A stretch of 64,000 bases of DNA from JBEKTW01 sp049515655 (GTDB lineage: Bacteria > Bacteroidota > Ignavibacteria > UBA10030 > SZUA-254). Of this stretch, positions 18,146-27,195 are shown in pieces. Position numbers and translations under genes: made by a program. The notes under the pieces were generated by a model. It made no database searches. It was not told the DNA's origin and saw only the letters and a program-made list of their open reading frames with translations. Position 1 is the first letter of the stretch. Each line of letters starts with the position of its first letter. The DNA is taken from the NCBI GenBank assembly GCA_049515655.1, contig JBEKTW010000006.1, positions 62,001 to 126,000 on the forward strand, in the 5' to 3' direction.

Positions 18146-19269
18146 TTCAATGGCTCAGGCCCATTGTTGTCAAAGAGTTTCGCCAGATCAGGCGCGACAA
18201 GCGTGTTCTCGCAATATTGACGGTCGTGCCCGCAGTACTTCTGCTTCTGAACGGATACGCGTTGAACCTCGACGTTCAGCACATCAAAATGGCCGTGTAC
18301 GACGAAGAGAAATCTGCCGCCAGCCGGGAATTTGTTAACTCGTTTGTGACATCCGGATACTTCGATTATGTCCGCTTGCTTTCGTCTTCCGGGGAAGCGA
18401 CCAGGCTGCTTGACGATGCGCAGGTGGCGTGCGCTATTGTCATTCCCAGTGATTTCTCTCACAAGATCCTCTCGAACGAATCGGCAGACATCCAGGTGCT
18501 TGTCGATGGGATGAACGCAAATACCGCCACGACGATCGTGGGGTACGTCCAGGTCGTGGCGATGGAATACTCTCAGAAGATCGTTCTGAGCAACCTGGCG
18601 AAAATAGGTAAGGCGAATTACATTCCGATTCAGTTCGATGCCAGAATCTGGTACAATCCGGAGCTCAAGAGCGCGAAGTTTCTCGTCCCCGGACTTATCG
18701 GTTTCATTCTGGCGATCACGGCCGTTATCGCAACGTCACTTTCCATTGTGAAGGAAAAGGAAAGAAACACGATTGAACAGATTGACGTTTCACCGATCAG
18801 TCCGTTGGAATTGATCGTCGGAAAGATGATTCCCTATGCCGTGATTTCTCTCGTCGCAGCGGCGCTCGTGCTTGTTGCCGCCTACTTCCTGTTCGATGTG
18901 GTCATCAAAGGGAGTATCCTTCTGCTCTTTGGAACCACCCTCCTGTTTATCCTGGCGGCGCTATCGATTGGATTGTTTGTCTCCACGGTTTCTGACAGCC
19001 AGCAGGTCGCTTTTCAACTGGCTGCGTTGATGTCGATGTTGCCGACGATGATCCTGTCGGGGTTCATGTTTCCGATCCGGAGCATGCCGTGGTGGCTGCA
19101 GGTCATTTCGAACATCACGCCGGCCAAATTCTATCTTATCATTCTTCGCAGCATCATCCTCAAGGGTGTAGGACTCTCTGCGTTTTGGCCGCAGGTTGTG
19201 TACTTGCTGATATTTGTCACCGTCATGGTGACCATCAGTGTCCGCCGGTTTAAGAAAACGATGGGGTGA
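18142..19269 (+). CDS. ABC-2 type permease (YbhS/YbhR-like), first copy
   Basis: I start at the ATG overlapping the ATPase stop (ATGA), giving MIQWLRPIVVKEFRQIRRDK and 375 residues. The protein has an N-terminal membrane helix (VLAILTVVPAVLLLLNGYAL), a large periplasmic domain of about 150 residues (VAMEYSQKIVLSNLAK), then five membrane helices with the family phrases EKERNTIEQIDVSPISPLEL and LPTMILSGFMFPIRSMP. It forms the membrane pore with its paralogue downstream. The substrate is not predictable; relatives export drugs, cations or lipids. Confidence 0.9.
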   Translation: MIQWLRPIVVKEFRQIRRDKRVLAILTVVPAVLLLLNGYALNLDVQHIKMAVYDEEKSAASREFVNSFVTSGYFDYVRLLSSSGEATRLLDDAQVACAIVIPSDFSHKILSNESADIQVLVDGMNANTATTIVGYVQVVAMEYSQKIVLSNLAKIGKANYIPIQFDARIWYNPELKSAKFLVPGLIGFILAITAVIATSLSIVKEKERNTIEQIDVSPISPLELIVGKMIPYAVISLVAAALVLVAAYFLFDVVIKGSILLLFGTTLLFILAALSIGLFVSTVSDSQQVAFQLAALMSMLPTMILSGFMFPIRSMPWWLQVISNITPAKFYLIILRSIILKGVGLSAFWPQVVYLLIFVTVMVTISVRRFKKTMG

Positions 19270-19273
19270 TCGC

Positions 19274-20398
19274 GTGCACACGCAGAGGATCATAGCACTG
19301 CTGAAAAAAGAATTTGGGCAGCTATTCAAGGACAAAAAGCTTCTGCCGCTGGTGTTTCTGGCACCCGTCATGCAGCTCGTGTTTCTGGGGTATGCGGCTT
19401 CGATCGACGTCAAGAACATCGCCCTCGTGCTGTGCGACCTTGACAAAACCAAGGAAAGCCGCGATCTCGCCGAGAAATTCGTCACGTCCGGGTACTTCAC
19501 GATCGAATACGCTACGGATAATTACGCTTTGCTTCCCTCGTACCTTGACGACAACAAAGTGGATATGGCGCTGGTGATTCCCCGCAAGTTCGGCGAAACG
19601 ATCCTCCGGAAAGAACCGGCCAGGGTCCAGGTGCTCGTCGACGGAAGCGAGGGCAATACTGCCGCCATCAGCGTGAGCTATTTCAATCAGATTATCACCC
19701 AGTACTCCACCAAAATCCTTGTGGATGTTGTCGGCGGGCAGCAAGCGATCGGCGGGGTGAGATCGGAAGTGCGGGCGTGGTATAATCCCGAACTAAGAAG
19801 CAGGGTGTTCATGGTGCCGGGAGTGCTTGTCCTGATCCTTCTCATAACGACAATGAACTTGACGGCGATGGCAATCGTGCGTGAGAAGGAAATAGGCACG
19901 CTGGAACAGATTATGGTGACGCCGATTCTCCCGTGGGAGCTCATCGTCGGCAAGCTTGTTCCGTTCATCATGATCGGTGCGATGAACGCCACAGTCGTGA
20001 TGACGGTCATGGTGTTCTGGTATGAGATCCCGATACGCGGCAGTATCCCTCTGCTCATCGGGCTCTCCGGGTGTTTCCTGCTGACAACGGTAGGACTCGG
20101 ATTATTCATTTCGACGATCTCTCATACGCAGCAGCAGGCGATGATGGTGAGCATGTTCTTCATTCTCCAGCCGATGATGTACCTTTCAGGTTTCAATTTC
20201 CCGATTGAGAACATGCCGCCGATCCTGCAGAGCCTCTCGTGGTTTGTGCCGATGCGATACTACCTTGTGATCGTGCGCTCATTGATCTTGAAAGGAGTCG
20301 GGCTGAAGGCGCTCTGGCTGCAAGGTTTGATTCTTCTTGTGATGGGGGGCACTGTACTGACGGCAAGCATCCTGAGATTCCGAAAGAAGCTGGATTAG
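19274..20398 (+). CDS. ABC-2 type permease (YbhS/YbhR-like), second copy
   Basis: A GTG four bases after the previous stop, preceded by GGGGTGA, gives 374 residues beginning VHTQRIIALLKKEFGQLFKD; the longer open frame would overlap the previous gene without reason. Topology matches the first permease: one N-terminal helix, a periplasmic domain (STKILVDVVGGQQAIGGV), then a C-terminal bundle with EKEIGTLEQIMVTPILPWEL and MMYLSGFNFPIENMPPI. The two are clear paralogues and probably heterodimerise. It is the last gene of the operon; no T-rich terminator is obvious within 60 bp. Confidence 0.9.
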   Translation: MHTQRIIALLKKEFGQLFKDKKLLPLVFLAPVMQLVFLGYAASIDVKNIALVLCDLDKTKESRDLAEKFVTSGYFTIEYATDNYALLPSYLDDNKVDMALVIPRKFGETILRKEPARVQVLVDGSEGNTAAISVSYFNQIITQYSTKILVDVVGGQQAIGGVRSEVRAWYNPELRSRVFMVPGVLVLILLITTMNLTAMAIVREKEIGTLEQIMVTPILPWELIVGKLVPFIMIGAMNATVVMTVMVFWYEIPIRGSIPLLIGLSGCFLLTTVGLGLFISTISHTQQQAMMVSMFFILQPMMYLSGFNFPIENMPPILQSLSWFVPMRYYLVIVRSLILKGVGLKALWLQGLILLVMGGTVLTASILRFRKKLD

Positions 20399-20803
20399 GC
20401 CAGAACCGTCGCTTTTTGAGAGGCTGCCCCAAAAGTCCCACCGTCATGCTTCCCGACTTCGTCGGGATGGTCAGCATCTTCGCCCTCCCCGTCTTGCCGA
20501 TATGCTTTTGATCGGCATCTAAACGTCGGCAGCGGATTCCTCGGTTCGGATCCTGACCAAAAACATGTCAGGATGGGCATTTGCTTACTTGTTGGACTGC
20601 CTCGGAAGTGCGGGCGTTGACGACGCTGAATCTCCCTGCCTGTTTTTCCCCCATCTTTTTGAAGGGTTGACATGCTTCGTTATTCTTCCTATATTCTTGC
20701 TGAATATCATTCTCCCCCGCTCGGCTGAGCGCTGTTCTCTCTATGAGATCCATCATTAATCATCATGCTGGTCAATTTCCAGCAAGAGCTAGGAGAAACT
20801 ACT
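20399..20803. other. Intergenic stretch with hairpins and one promoter
   Basis: No credible gene is seen in these 405 bp. It contains small hairpins CCCGAC-TTC-GTCGGG at 20452-20466 and TGCCGAT-N9-ATCGGCA at 20495-20517, which may end the exporter operon although neither has a T-tract, and the promoter at 20667-20695. The sequence style suggests a decayed repeat; its family is not recognised. Confidence 0.5.
20667..20695 (+). promoter_or_regulatory. Sigma-70-type promoter of the first LamG/T9SS gene
   Basis: TTGACA at 20667-20672, 17-bp spacer, TATATT at 20690-20695: the same hexamers and spacing as the TetR promoter at 13169. It leaves a leader of about 100 bp before the ATG at 20804. Confidence 0.7.
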
Positions 20804-22600
20804 ATGAAACAGATTGCAACCATTGCGCTGATCATCTTCACGCTATTGTTTTTTTCGACTTTCGTAGTTTTCCCGGGTCAGAAACATAGTAAGCAGAAGA
20901 GCCCTTCAAGTGTCGTCGGCGCCGGATCCGCTTTGCAGTTCAATGGCGACAGCAGCTATGTCAATGCCGGGAATGGTATTTCATTCGGGACAGGTGATCT
21001 CACCCTGGAGACTTGGGTTCGCCCTGAAGTATCCTCGGCGGTGATCTTTTCAAAAGAACTGAGTGGCGACCCCACTAACCAGTTTCGGCTCGGGCTTTAT
21101 GCAAGTCAAGTCTTTTTCATGATGAGTGATAAGTCCGAATTTCCCGCACTGTATACCTCGGAATACACTGTCATCTCGCCTGGCACGATTCCATGGGATG
21201 AATGGACACACATCGCGGCGGTTCGCAGTGGCACATGGCATGGTCTCTATATAAACGGAAACCTCGTTTCATATTATTCGACCAGCTCGGTCATCGATCA
21301 CGAGAATACTCTCTCCATCCTTTTCGGAATGCAGGGCGGAAACGCTTCCACTTTTTTCAAGGGGAATTTGGACGACATTCGCATCTGGACTACAGCCCGC
21401 ACCCAGCAGCAGATCCGTGAGAACATGCACCTCAGACTGTCAGGGACTGAAACCGGGCTTGCCGGATACTGGCGTTTCGATGAGGGCGCCGGTTCGACGG
21501 CTTTCGACAATGCGGGCAGCAATACCGGTACGCTCAACGGCTTCGACACAACGACCTGCTGGGTGGCCTCGACCGCTCCGCTCGGTGTCGGGACAAGTTA
21601 CAGCGAGACGGCGTTTCAGTCCGGTTACAGTACGTTTGGAGGAATGCTCGCATTGCGGGATTCCTGCGACACGTTCGATAACCCGGTTGACATCACCGTC
21701 ACCCGTATTGTGAATACTCCGAATGTGGTAGCGGTGGGATCATCGACAATGCTCACCGACCGGTACTGGATCGTCGATGTTTTCGGCACACCGGGCACAT
21801 ATGGCGTTGACCTGGAATTCACAGTACCCTCAAGCTTTACGAATAACGGCACCGGCAATCCATCGCTCTATTCATTGTACAAACGTGGAAGTAATGATGA
21901 TGGCGCATGGAGCCTCGACGTTGCGGGAGCAGACACTGTGCAGGATACAAGCGCGTATTTCAAGTGCCGTCCATCACTCGGCCAATTTATGCTCGGGACG
22001 AACGAAGCCCTGCCGATTCAGCTTGCTTCGCTGACAGCGACCACCACCGCAAACGGCGTGAAGTTGGAATGGACGACGGTGAGCGAAACGAACAACTACG
22101 GTTTCTACGTCGAGCGGCGGCCACAAAGCACTACAACCTTCGCAACGGTGAGTGACCTGATCCCGGGGGTGGGCACGTCTCTGCAGGTACACCAATATGA
22201 ATGGACCGACATGAATGTCGGTCCTACCACGTATGTGTACCGGCTGAAGCAGATGGATTTAACCGGTCACGTCGCATATTCGAACGAAATCACGGTGGCC
22301 AGCGTGTTGAGCGTGAATGGCGAAGCCGCGCCGAAGGTCTTTCAACTCGTGCAGAACTACCCGAATCCGTTCAATCCGACAACCGAAATCAAATTCAGCG
22401 TGGAGAAACAGGAGCATGCGACGGTGAAGGTGTATTCCATGCTCGGACAGGAAGTGGCGCAGCTGTTTGACGGCATCGCAGAGCCGGGACATTATTACAA
22501 ATTTAATTTCGACGGCTCGCGATTCGGCAGTGGGATGTACTTCTACCGCATCATTACCGACAGCCATTCGGCCGTGAGGAAAATGCTGATGCTAAAATGA
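20804..22600 (+). CDS. LamG-domain T9SS-secreted protein, copy 1
   Basis: The start is the ATG after GCTAGGAG, giving MKQIATIALIIFTLLFFST as signal peptide and 598 residues; a longer frame upstream is not needed. A LamG/concanavalin-like sandwich (about residues 45-240) runs from ALQFNGDSSYVNAGNGISFG to LAGYWRFDEGAGSTAFDN. It is followed by a middle beta domain, an FN3-like segment (LEWTTVSETNNYGFYVERR) and a T9SS sorting tail with QNYPNPFNPTTEIKFSVEKQ ending MLMLK. The protein should be exported and released or anchored by type IX secretion. It is paralogous to the gene at 23220; signal, FN3-like and tail regions are the most similar. A carbohydrate-binding or adhesive role is likely but unproven. 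Confidence 0.88.
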   Translation: MKQIATIALIIFTLLFFSTFVVFPGQKHSKQKSPSSVVGAGSALQFNGDSSYVNAGNGISFGTGDLTLETWVRPEVSSAVIFSKELSGDPTNQFRLGLYASQVFFMMSDKSEFPALYTSEYTVISPGTIPWDEWTHIAAVRSGTWHGLYINGNLVSYYSTSSVIDHENTLSILFGMQGGNASTFFKGNLDDIRIWTTARTQQQIRENMHLRLSGTETGLAGYWRFDEGAGSTAFDNAGSNTGTLNGFDTTTCWVASTAPLGVGTSYSETAFQSGYSTFGGMLALRDSCDTFDNPVDITVTRIVNTPNVVAVGSSTMLTDRYWIVDVFGTPGTYGVDLEFTVPSSFTNNGTGNPSLYSLYKRGSNDDGAWSLDVAGADTVQDTSAYFKCRPSLGQFMLGTNEALPIQLASLTATTTANGVKLEWTTVSETNNYGFYVERRPQSTTTFATVSDLIPGVGTSLQVHQYEWTDMNVGPTTYVYRLKQMDLTGHVAYSNEITVASVLSVNGEAAPKVFQLVQNYPNPFNPTTEIKFSVEKQEHATVKVYSMLGQEVAQLFDGIAEPGHYYKFNFDGSRFGSGMYFYRIITDSHSAVRKMLMLK

Positions 22601-22615
22601 CGGAGTCATTTTAGC
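22591..22615 (+). terminator. Stop-codon-spanning perfect hairpin
   Basis: GCTAAAATGAC (22591-22601) and GTCATTTTAGC (22605-22615) form a perfect 11-bp stem with a GGA loop, and the TGA stop lies inside the left arm. It is followed by TCCCGCG-type hairpins. The identical structure ends the second LamG gene at 24980-25004. Confidence 0.6.
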
Positions 22616-22860
22616 AGAAGTCCCGCGTTCTTTCGCGGGACTGATGGGAACTACTCGGAGTCATTTTAGCAGAAATCCCGCATTCTTCTGCGGGACTGAT
22701 AGGAACTGACGATGTGATTTAATCAGCGATCATCATCTGTTATCAGCGGTCCGCGTTCTTTCGCGGGACTGATGGGAACTGACGATGTGATTTAATCAGC
22801 GATCATCATCTGTTATCAGCGGTCCGCGTTCTTTCGCGGGATTGTTGATGAAATAAGTAG
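22601..22860. repeat. Tandem hairpin cassettes downstream of the LamG gene
   Basis: Units starting CGGAGTCATTTTAGCAGAA occur twice, each followed by a hairpin of the form TCCCGCG...CGCGGGA. A second unit of about 75 bp (from CTGACGATGTGATTTAATCA to the next CGCGGGA hairpin) is then repeated twice. The motif ATCATCTGTTATCAGCGG in it recurs at about 25100 and resembles the ATCAGCTCTTATCAGCG element of the tandem array at 31.4-32.3 kb. Confidence 0.8.
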
Positions 22861-22925
22861 TGTTCTGTCTCGAAAACAGATTGATTAACTGATGTTACGC
22901 ACAGCCATAACCGTTAGCGAAAATT

Positions 22926-23111
22926 CTAAATCCGAATCTCGAAGCACTAAACAAGTACTAAATCCGAAACACAAATTCCAAAACGATCTCGAGAATTCTT
23001 GTATTGTCGCACCAAGAACGTTCGGCATTTTAGTCGAGTTCCGAGTGACGTTTTTGAATTTCGTATTTAGTGCTTAGATTTTGTTTAAGATTTCGGATTT
23101 CGTGCTTAGGG
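22926..23111. repeat. Dispersed AAATCCGAA inverted-repeat element, copy 1
   Basis: The left arm carries CTAAATCCGAA and AAGCACTAAA motifs; the right arm carries the complements TTTAGTGCTTAG and TTCGGATTTCGTGCTTAG. Together they make a long imperfect palindrome of about 185 bp with no coding potential. A second copy of the same family lies at 62794-62940. From memory, similar palindromes are scattered in several environmental genomes and generate spurious short ORFs. Confidence 0.65.
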
Positions 23112-23219
23112 TTTGTCGATGATTTATTGCTTGGGTTTTCGAAGATCGAACATTCTTTTGCGTAACATCGTTTATTCATCATGCTGGTCACTTTCCATTA
23201 ACAACAAGGAGAACTTAAT

Positions 23220-24989
23220 ATGAAACAGATTGCAACCAATGCGCTGATCATCTTTACCCTATTGCTTCTTTCAAGTTCCGTAGCTCTCCCGGGTCAGAAA
23301 GATGACAGACACAAGAATCCTTTATCTGTTGTAGGCGCCGGTAATGCGCTTTCGTTTGACGGCGTGAACGACTATGTATCCATTCCGCATACCTCCGTTG
23401 CCGGTCTTGATAGTCAGATGACGATTGAAGCGTGGATACGGCCGTCGTCGAACGGAGTGAGTGAAAGGATTGTCGATGATATCACCGCAGGGGGAAGTGA
23501 CGGGTTCCTGCTGGACCTCGTTGGAGGTGCACCGAGGATCATCGTCGGATCGAATGCCGCCGGGGCACTCTCAAGTCTTCCAGCCGGAAATGAGTGGTAT
23601 CACGTGGCAGGGACGTACGACGGAAGTATGCTCAGTATCTATGTCAACGGCGTTCTGGAAGATACAACTTCCGCATCGGGCCCGATCCCGTCAAACTCGT
23701 TCAGTGTGCGCATCGCGTCGGATCAGAGTGGCGGGAACGAATTCTCAGGTGTCATCGACGAAGTCCGGATCTGGAATATCGCTCTCGATTCAACCCACAT
23801 CAGAGACAACATGCATCGTACTCTTGCCGGCACGGAAAGCGGTCTCATCGGATACTGGCAATTCAACGATGGATCCGGTACCATTGCGCACGACCTGACG
23901 GGCGGCTCCAATGATGGCACACTGGTGAATTTCAGCTTTGATAGTAATGATGGCTGGGTGACATCGACGGCCCCGGCCGGCGCCGGAACGAGTGCCGACA
24001 CGATCGGCTTCGCAAGCGGTACGGCAAGTCTCGGCAGCGTCGTACTGACCACAACCGATGCATTCGACAACCCGGTCCAGGTGGTGGCGACACAGATCCC
24101 CGCTACCCCGAATTCCCTTCCTGTCGGGTCGTCGACGGTCCTGGATGACCGGTACTGGGTTATCAATACATTCGGGACGCCGGGTACATTTGCTGCGAGT
24201 CTCACTTTTTCCGTTCCGTCGAGCTTTACCAGTAACGGGAGCGCCTCCGCGACATTGTACAAGCTCTACAGCCGGAGCTCCACATCTGACGGCAGTTGGA
24301 CCACGGCGGCGGACACTGCCTCCGGCATAACTCCGACGACCGTCACATTCGATGGTATCACGTCTTTCAGTCAGTTCGTGCTTGGAACGGATGCGATTCT
24401 TCCTATCCAGATCGCTTCCTTGACGGCAACCGCTTCTGAGAACATGGTACAACTGGCATGGACGACGGTGAGCGAGACGAACAACTACGGCTTCTATGTG
24501 GAACGCCGTCCAAAAACCGGGACAACATTCACAACCGTAAGCGATTTGATTGCGGGGGCAGGAACGTCTCTGCAGATACATCACTATACCTGGACCGATA
24601 TGAATGTCGGTCCCACAACTGATGTGTACCGTTTGAGGCAGGTGGATATGAATGGACACGCATCATATTCCAATGAGATTGTCGTCGCAGGCGTGACAGG
24701 CGTGACAGATGAATCAGCACCGAAAGTATTTCAACTCGCGCAGAACTATCCGAATCCGTTCAATCCGACAACCGAAATCAAATTCAGCGTTGAGAAGCAG
24801 GAACATGCGACGGCGAAGGTATACAACATTCTCGGAGTGGAAGTGGCGCAGTTGTTCGACGGCATGGCTGAGCCCGGGCATTATTACAAATTCAATTTCG
24901 ACGGGTCGCGATTCGGCAGTGGGATGTACTTCTACCGCATCATTACCGACAGCCACTCGGCTGTGAGGAAAATGCTGATGCTAAAATGA
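23220..24989 (+). CDS. LamG-domain T9SS-secreted protein, copy 2
   Basis: This 589-residue paralogue of the gene at 20804 has a nearly identical signal region (MKQIATNALIIFTLLLL), a LamG sandwich at about 40-230 (ALSFDGVNDYVSIPH to LIGYWQFNDGSGTIAHD), the same middle and FN3-like domains and an almost identical T9SS tail from NYPNPFNPTTEIKF to KMLMLK. AAGGAG lies 8-9 bp before the ATG. The N-terminal LamG parts differ much more than the tails, consistent with duplication and later diversification, or with exchange of the 3' cassette by recombination through the flanking repeats. Extracellular location is expected; the ligand is unknown. Confidence 0.88.
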   Translation: MKQIATNALIIFTLLLLSSSVALPGQKDDRHKNPLSVVGAGNALSFDGVNDYVSIPHTSVAGLDSQMTIEAWIRPSSNGVSERIVDDITAGGSDGFLLDLVGGAPRIIVGSNAAGALSSLPAGNEWYHVAGTYDGSMLSIYVNGVLEDTTSASGPIPSNSFSVRIASDQSGGNEFSGVIDEVRIWNIALDSTHIRDNMHRTLAGTESGLIGYWQFNDGSGTIAHDLTGGSNDGTLVNFSFDSNDGWVTSTAPAGAGTSADTIGFASGTASLGSVVLTTTDAFDNPVQVVATQIPATPNSLPVGSSTVLDDRYWVINTFGTPGTFAASLTFSVPSSFTSNGSASATLYKLYSRSSTSDGSWTTAADTASGITPTTVTFDGITSFSQFVLGTDAILPIQIASLTATASENMVQLAWTTVSETNNYGFYVERRPKTGTTFTTVSDLIAGAGTSLQIHHYTWTDMNVGPTTDVYRLRQVDMNGHASYSNEIVVAGVTGVTDESAPKVFQLAQNYPNPFNPTTEIKFSVEKQEHATAKVYNILGVEVAQLFDGMAEPGHYYKFNFDGSRFGSGMYFYRIITDSHSAVRKMLMLK

Positions 24990-25004
24990 CGGAGTCATTT
25001 TAGC
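24980..25004 (+). terminator. Stop-codon-spanning perfect hairpin (second copy)
   Basis: Base-for-base the same GCTAAAATGAC / GTCATTTTAGC hairpin as at 22591, containing the TGA of the second LamG gene. Downstream lie again TCCCGCG-type hairpins and one ATCATCTGTTATCAGCGG unit. Confidence 0.6.
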
Positions 25005-25179
25005 AGAAGTCCCGCGTTCTTTCGCGGGACTGATGGGAACTACTCGGAGTCATTTTAGCAGAAGTCCCGATGCTTTTTATCGGGACTGATGGAAGTGCTG
25101 TCATCATCTGTTATCAGCGGTCCGCGTTCTGTCGCGGGAGTCTTGATGAAATAAGTAATTGCCCCGGTTTGAACTGAAG

Positions 25180-25207
25180 CCCCGGCCCGAACAGCCGGGG
25201 TTTTTTA
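25180..25207 (+). terminator. Rho-independent terminator
   Basis: CCCCGG (25180-25185) pairs with CCGGGG (25195-25200) and is followed directly by six Ts, a canonical intrinsic terminator closing the LamG transcription unit before the phosphorylase gene. Confidence 0.85.
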
Positions 25208-25494
25208 TGCCTGGAAAGAGAATGAGAGGAGAACTGAGCCCACCCATTCTGAAACAGAACGACTCGGCCTGATTCAGCGGCGATGCGGCGGTTGTGCGGC
25301 GATTTGACCCAGTCCCGATATTTCATTAAATTGTCGGGCATCCAAGTCGAGTTGTGGTCTCTCGACGTTCTTTTCGGTCATTTTCACGCGTGCTGTTTGC
25401 GATCATCGTTCGTAGTGCGGGAGAATCCCAAACAGAGAAACCGCAGAGAACGGGAGAGATCCACGCTTTCGGTCTGACAAAAAATACGTCAAAG

Positions 25495-27195
25495 ATGGAT
25501 CAAGAAAGAAGAATTGCATATTTCTCGATGGAGATTGGGCTTGTCGCTGACATGCCTACATACTCCGGCGGCCTGGGCGTTCTGGCCGGCGATACTCTCC
25601 GTGCCGCAGCCGACCTCAACGTCCCCATGGTCGGCGTGTCGCTGCTCCACCGCAAAGGTTATTTCTATCAGCGAATTGACGTCAGCGGCTGGCAGAAAGA
25701 GGAACCTGTGGAGTGGGTGATCGAGGATTTTCTCGAAGAAATGCCCCAGAGGGCTTCGGTCACTATCGAAGGCCGCACCGTTCGCATTCGTTCATGGAAA
25801 TATGAAGTCAAGGGGGTCGGAGAGTTCAGCGTCCCCGTCTATTTTCTCGATTCCAACCTTCCGGAAAACTCCGAATGGGACAGAACATTGACTCATTTCC
25901 TTTACGGGGGCGACAAACATTACCGGTTATGCCAGGAGGTCATCCTCGGTATCGGCGGCGTGAGAATGCTCCGCGCGCTCGGTTACAACAACCTCGACCG
26001 TTACCATATGAATGAGGGACACGCAAGCCTGCTGACACTGGAACTCTTTGACGAAGAGACCAACGATGGCGGCAAACATTCCGTCACCCACAACGACATC
26101 GGCGCCGTCAGAAAAAAATGTGTGTTCACAACGCACACTCCGGTCCCCGCCGGTCTTGACGAGTTTCCGATGGATGATGTCGTCCGTGTCATCGGGGACC
26201 ATCCCGGCTTCCAGGATATGAAAAAAGTGTTTAACCCCGAGGGTACGCTCAATATGACGTATCTGGCGCTCAATTTCAGTCACTACGTCAACGGCGTTGC
26301 AAAAAGGCACGGTGAAATCTCCAGACTGATGTTTGCCAAGTATACCATCGATGCGATCACCAACGGGGTGCATGCCGGCACATGGGTGGCAACGCCATTC
26401 CAGGAACTCTATGACCGGCATATCCCCGGTTGGAAGCAGGATAATTTCAATCTGCGTTACGCACTGAGCATTCCGGCTGCGGAGATGTGGAATGCGCATT
26501 CACAAGCAAAGAAGGAATTGATTCATTACGTGAATCACGAGACGAACATGGGAATGGATGTCAATGTTCTCACGCTCGGGTTTGCGCGGCGCGCGGCGAC
26601 GTACAAAAGGGCAAGCCTGCTGTTTACCGACATTGAACGACTGAAGAGTGTCGTGGCCAAGAGCGGCCCGGTCCAGCTCATCTATGCGGGGAAGGCGCAT
26701 CCGCAGGATCAGTTCGGAAAGGAAATGATCAAGAAAATCTTCGAAGAGAAGGAACTGCTCAAGAAGGATGTCAAGATTGCGTACCTCGAGAATTACGATA
26801 TGGCGCTGGCGAAAATGATCGCATCGGGTGTCGATGTGTGGCTGAATACTCCCCAGCCGCCGAATGAGGCATCCGGTACGAGTGGAATGAAAGCGGCAGT
26901 CAACGGCGTGCCGAGTCTGAGCGTTCTCGACGGTTGGTGGATCGAGGGTTGCATCGAGGGAGTGACCGGATGGGCAATCGGAGAAAACGGACGAGGCGGG
27001 GCAACCGAAACCCAGGACCGGTCAAAAGATGCCGCCTCTCTCTACGATAAACTGGAAAAAGTTGTTCTTCCCCTCTTCTACCATGATCGAGACCGCTTCA
27101 TCGACGTGATGCGACATTCGATCGCTCTCAACGGCTCATTCTTCAATACACATAGAATGATGCAGCAGTACGTTTTGAATGCGTACTTCCGCTAG
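25495..27195 (+). CDS. glgP: Alpha-glucan (glycogen/maltodextrin) phosphorylase, short form
   Basis: This GT35 enzyme releases glucose-1-phosphate from alpha-1,4-glucans with pyridoxal phosphate as cofactor. I start at the ATG of MDQERRIAYFSMEIGL, the canonical N-terminus of the short alpha-glucan phosphorylase family, giving 566 residues; the upstream frame is unrelated. Visible landmarks are PTYSGGLGVLAGD, HMNEGHASLLTLEL, the catalytic core GVHAGTWVATPFQELY, and the PLP-lysine segment EASGTSGMKAAVNGV near residue 465. It stands alone between repeat regions, so it is probably its own unit. The role is mobilisation of stored glucan in the cytoplasm. Confidence 0.93.
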   Translation: MDQERRIAYFSMEIGLVADMPTYSGGLGVLAGDTLRAAADLNVPMVGVSLLHRKGYFYQRIDVSGWQKEEPVEWVIEDFLEEMPQRASVTIEGRTVRIRSWKYEVKGVGEFSVPVYFLDSNLPENSEWDRTLTHFLYGGDKHYRLCQEVILGIGGVRMLRALGYNNLDRYHMNEGHASLLTLELFDEETNDGGKHSVTHNDIGAVRKKCVFTTHTPVPAGLDEFPMDDVVRVIGDHPGFQDMKKVFNPEGTLNMTYLALNFSHYVNGVAKRHGEISRLMFAKYTIDAITNGVHAGTWVATPFQELYDRHIPGWKQDNFNLRYALSIPAAEMWNAHSQAKKELIHYVNHETNMGMDVNVLTLGFARRAATYKRASLLFTDIERLKSVVAKSGPVQLIYAGKAHPQDQFGKEMIKKIFEEKELLKKDVKIAYLENYDMALAKMIASGVDVWLNTPQPPNEASGTSGMKAAVNGVPSLSVLDGWWIEGCIEGVTGWAIGENGRGGATETQDRSKDAASLYDKLEKVVLPLFYHDRDRFIDVMRHSIALNGSFFNTHRMMQQYVLNAYFR

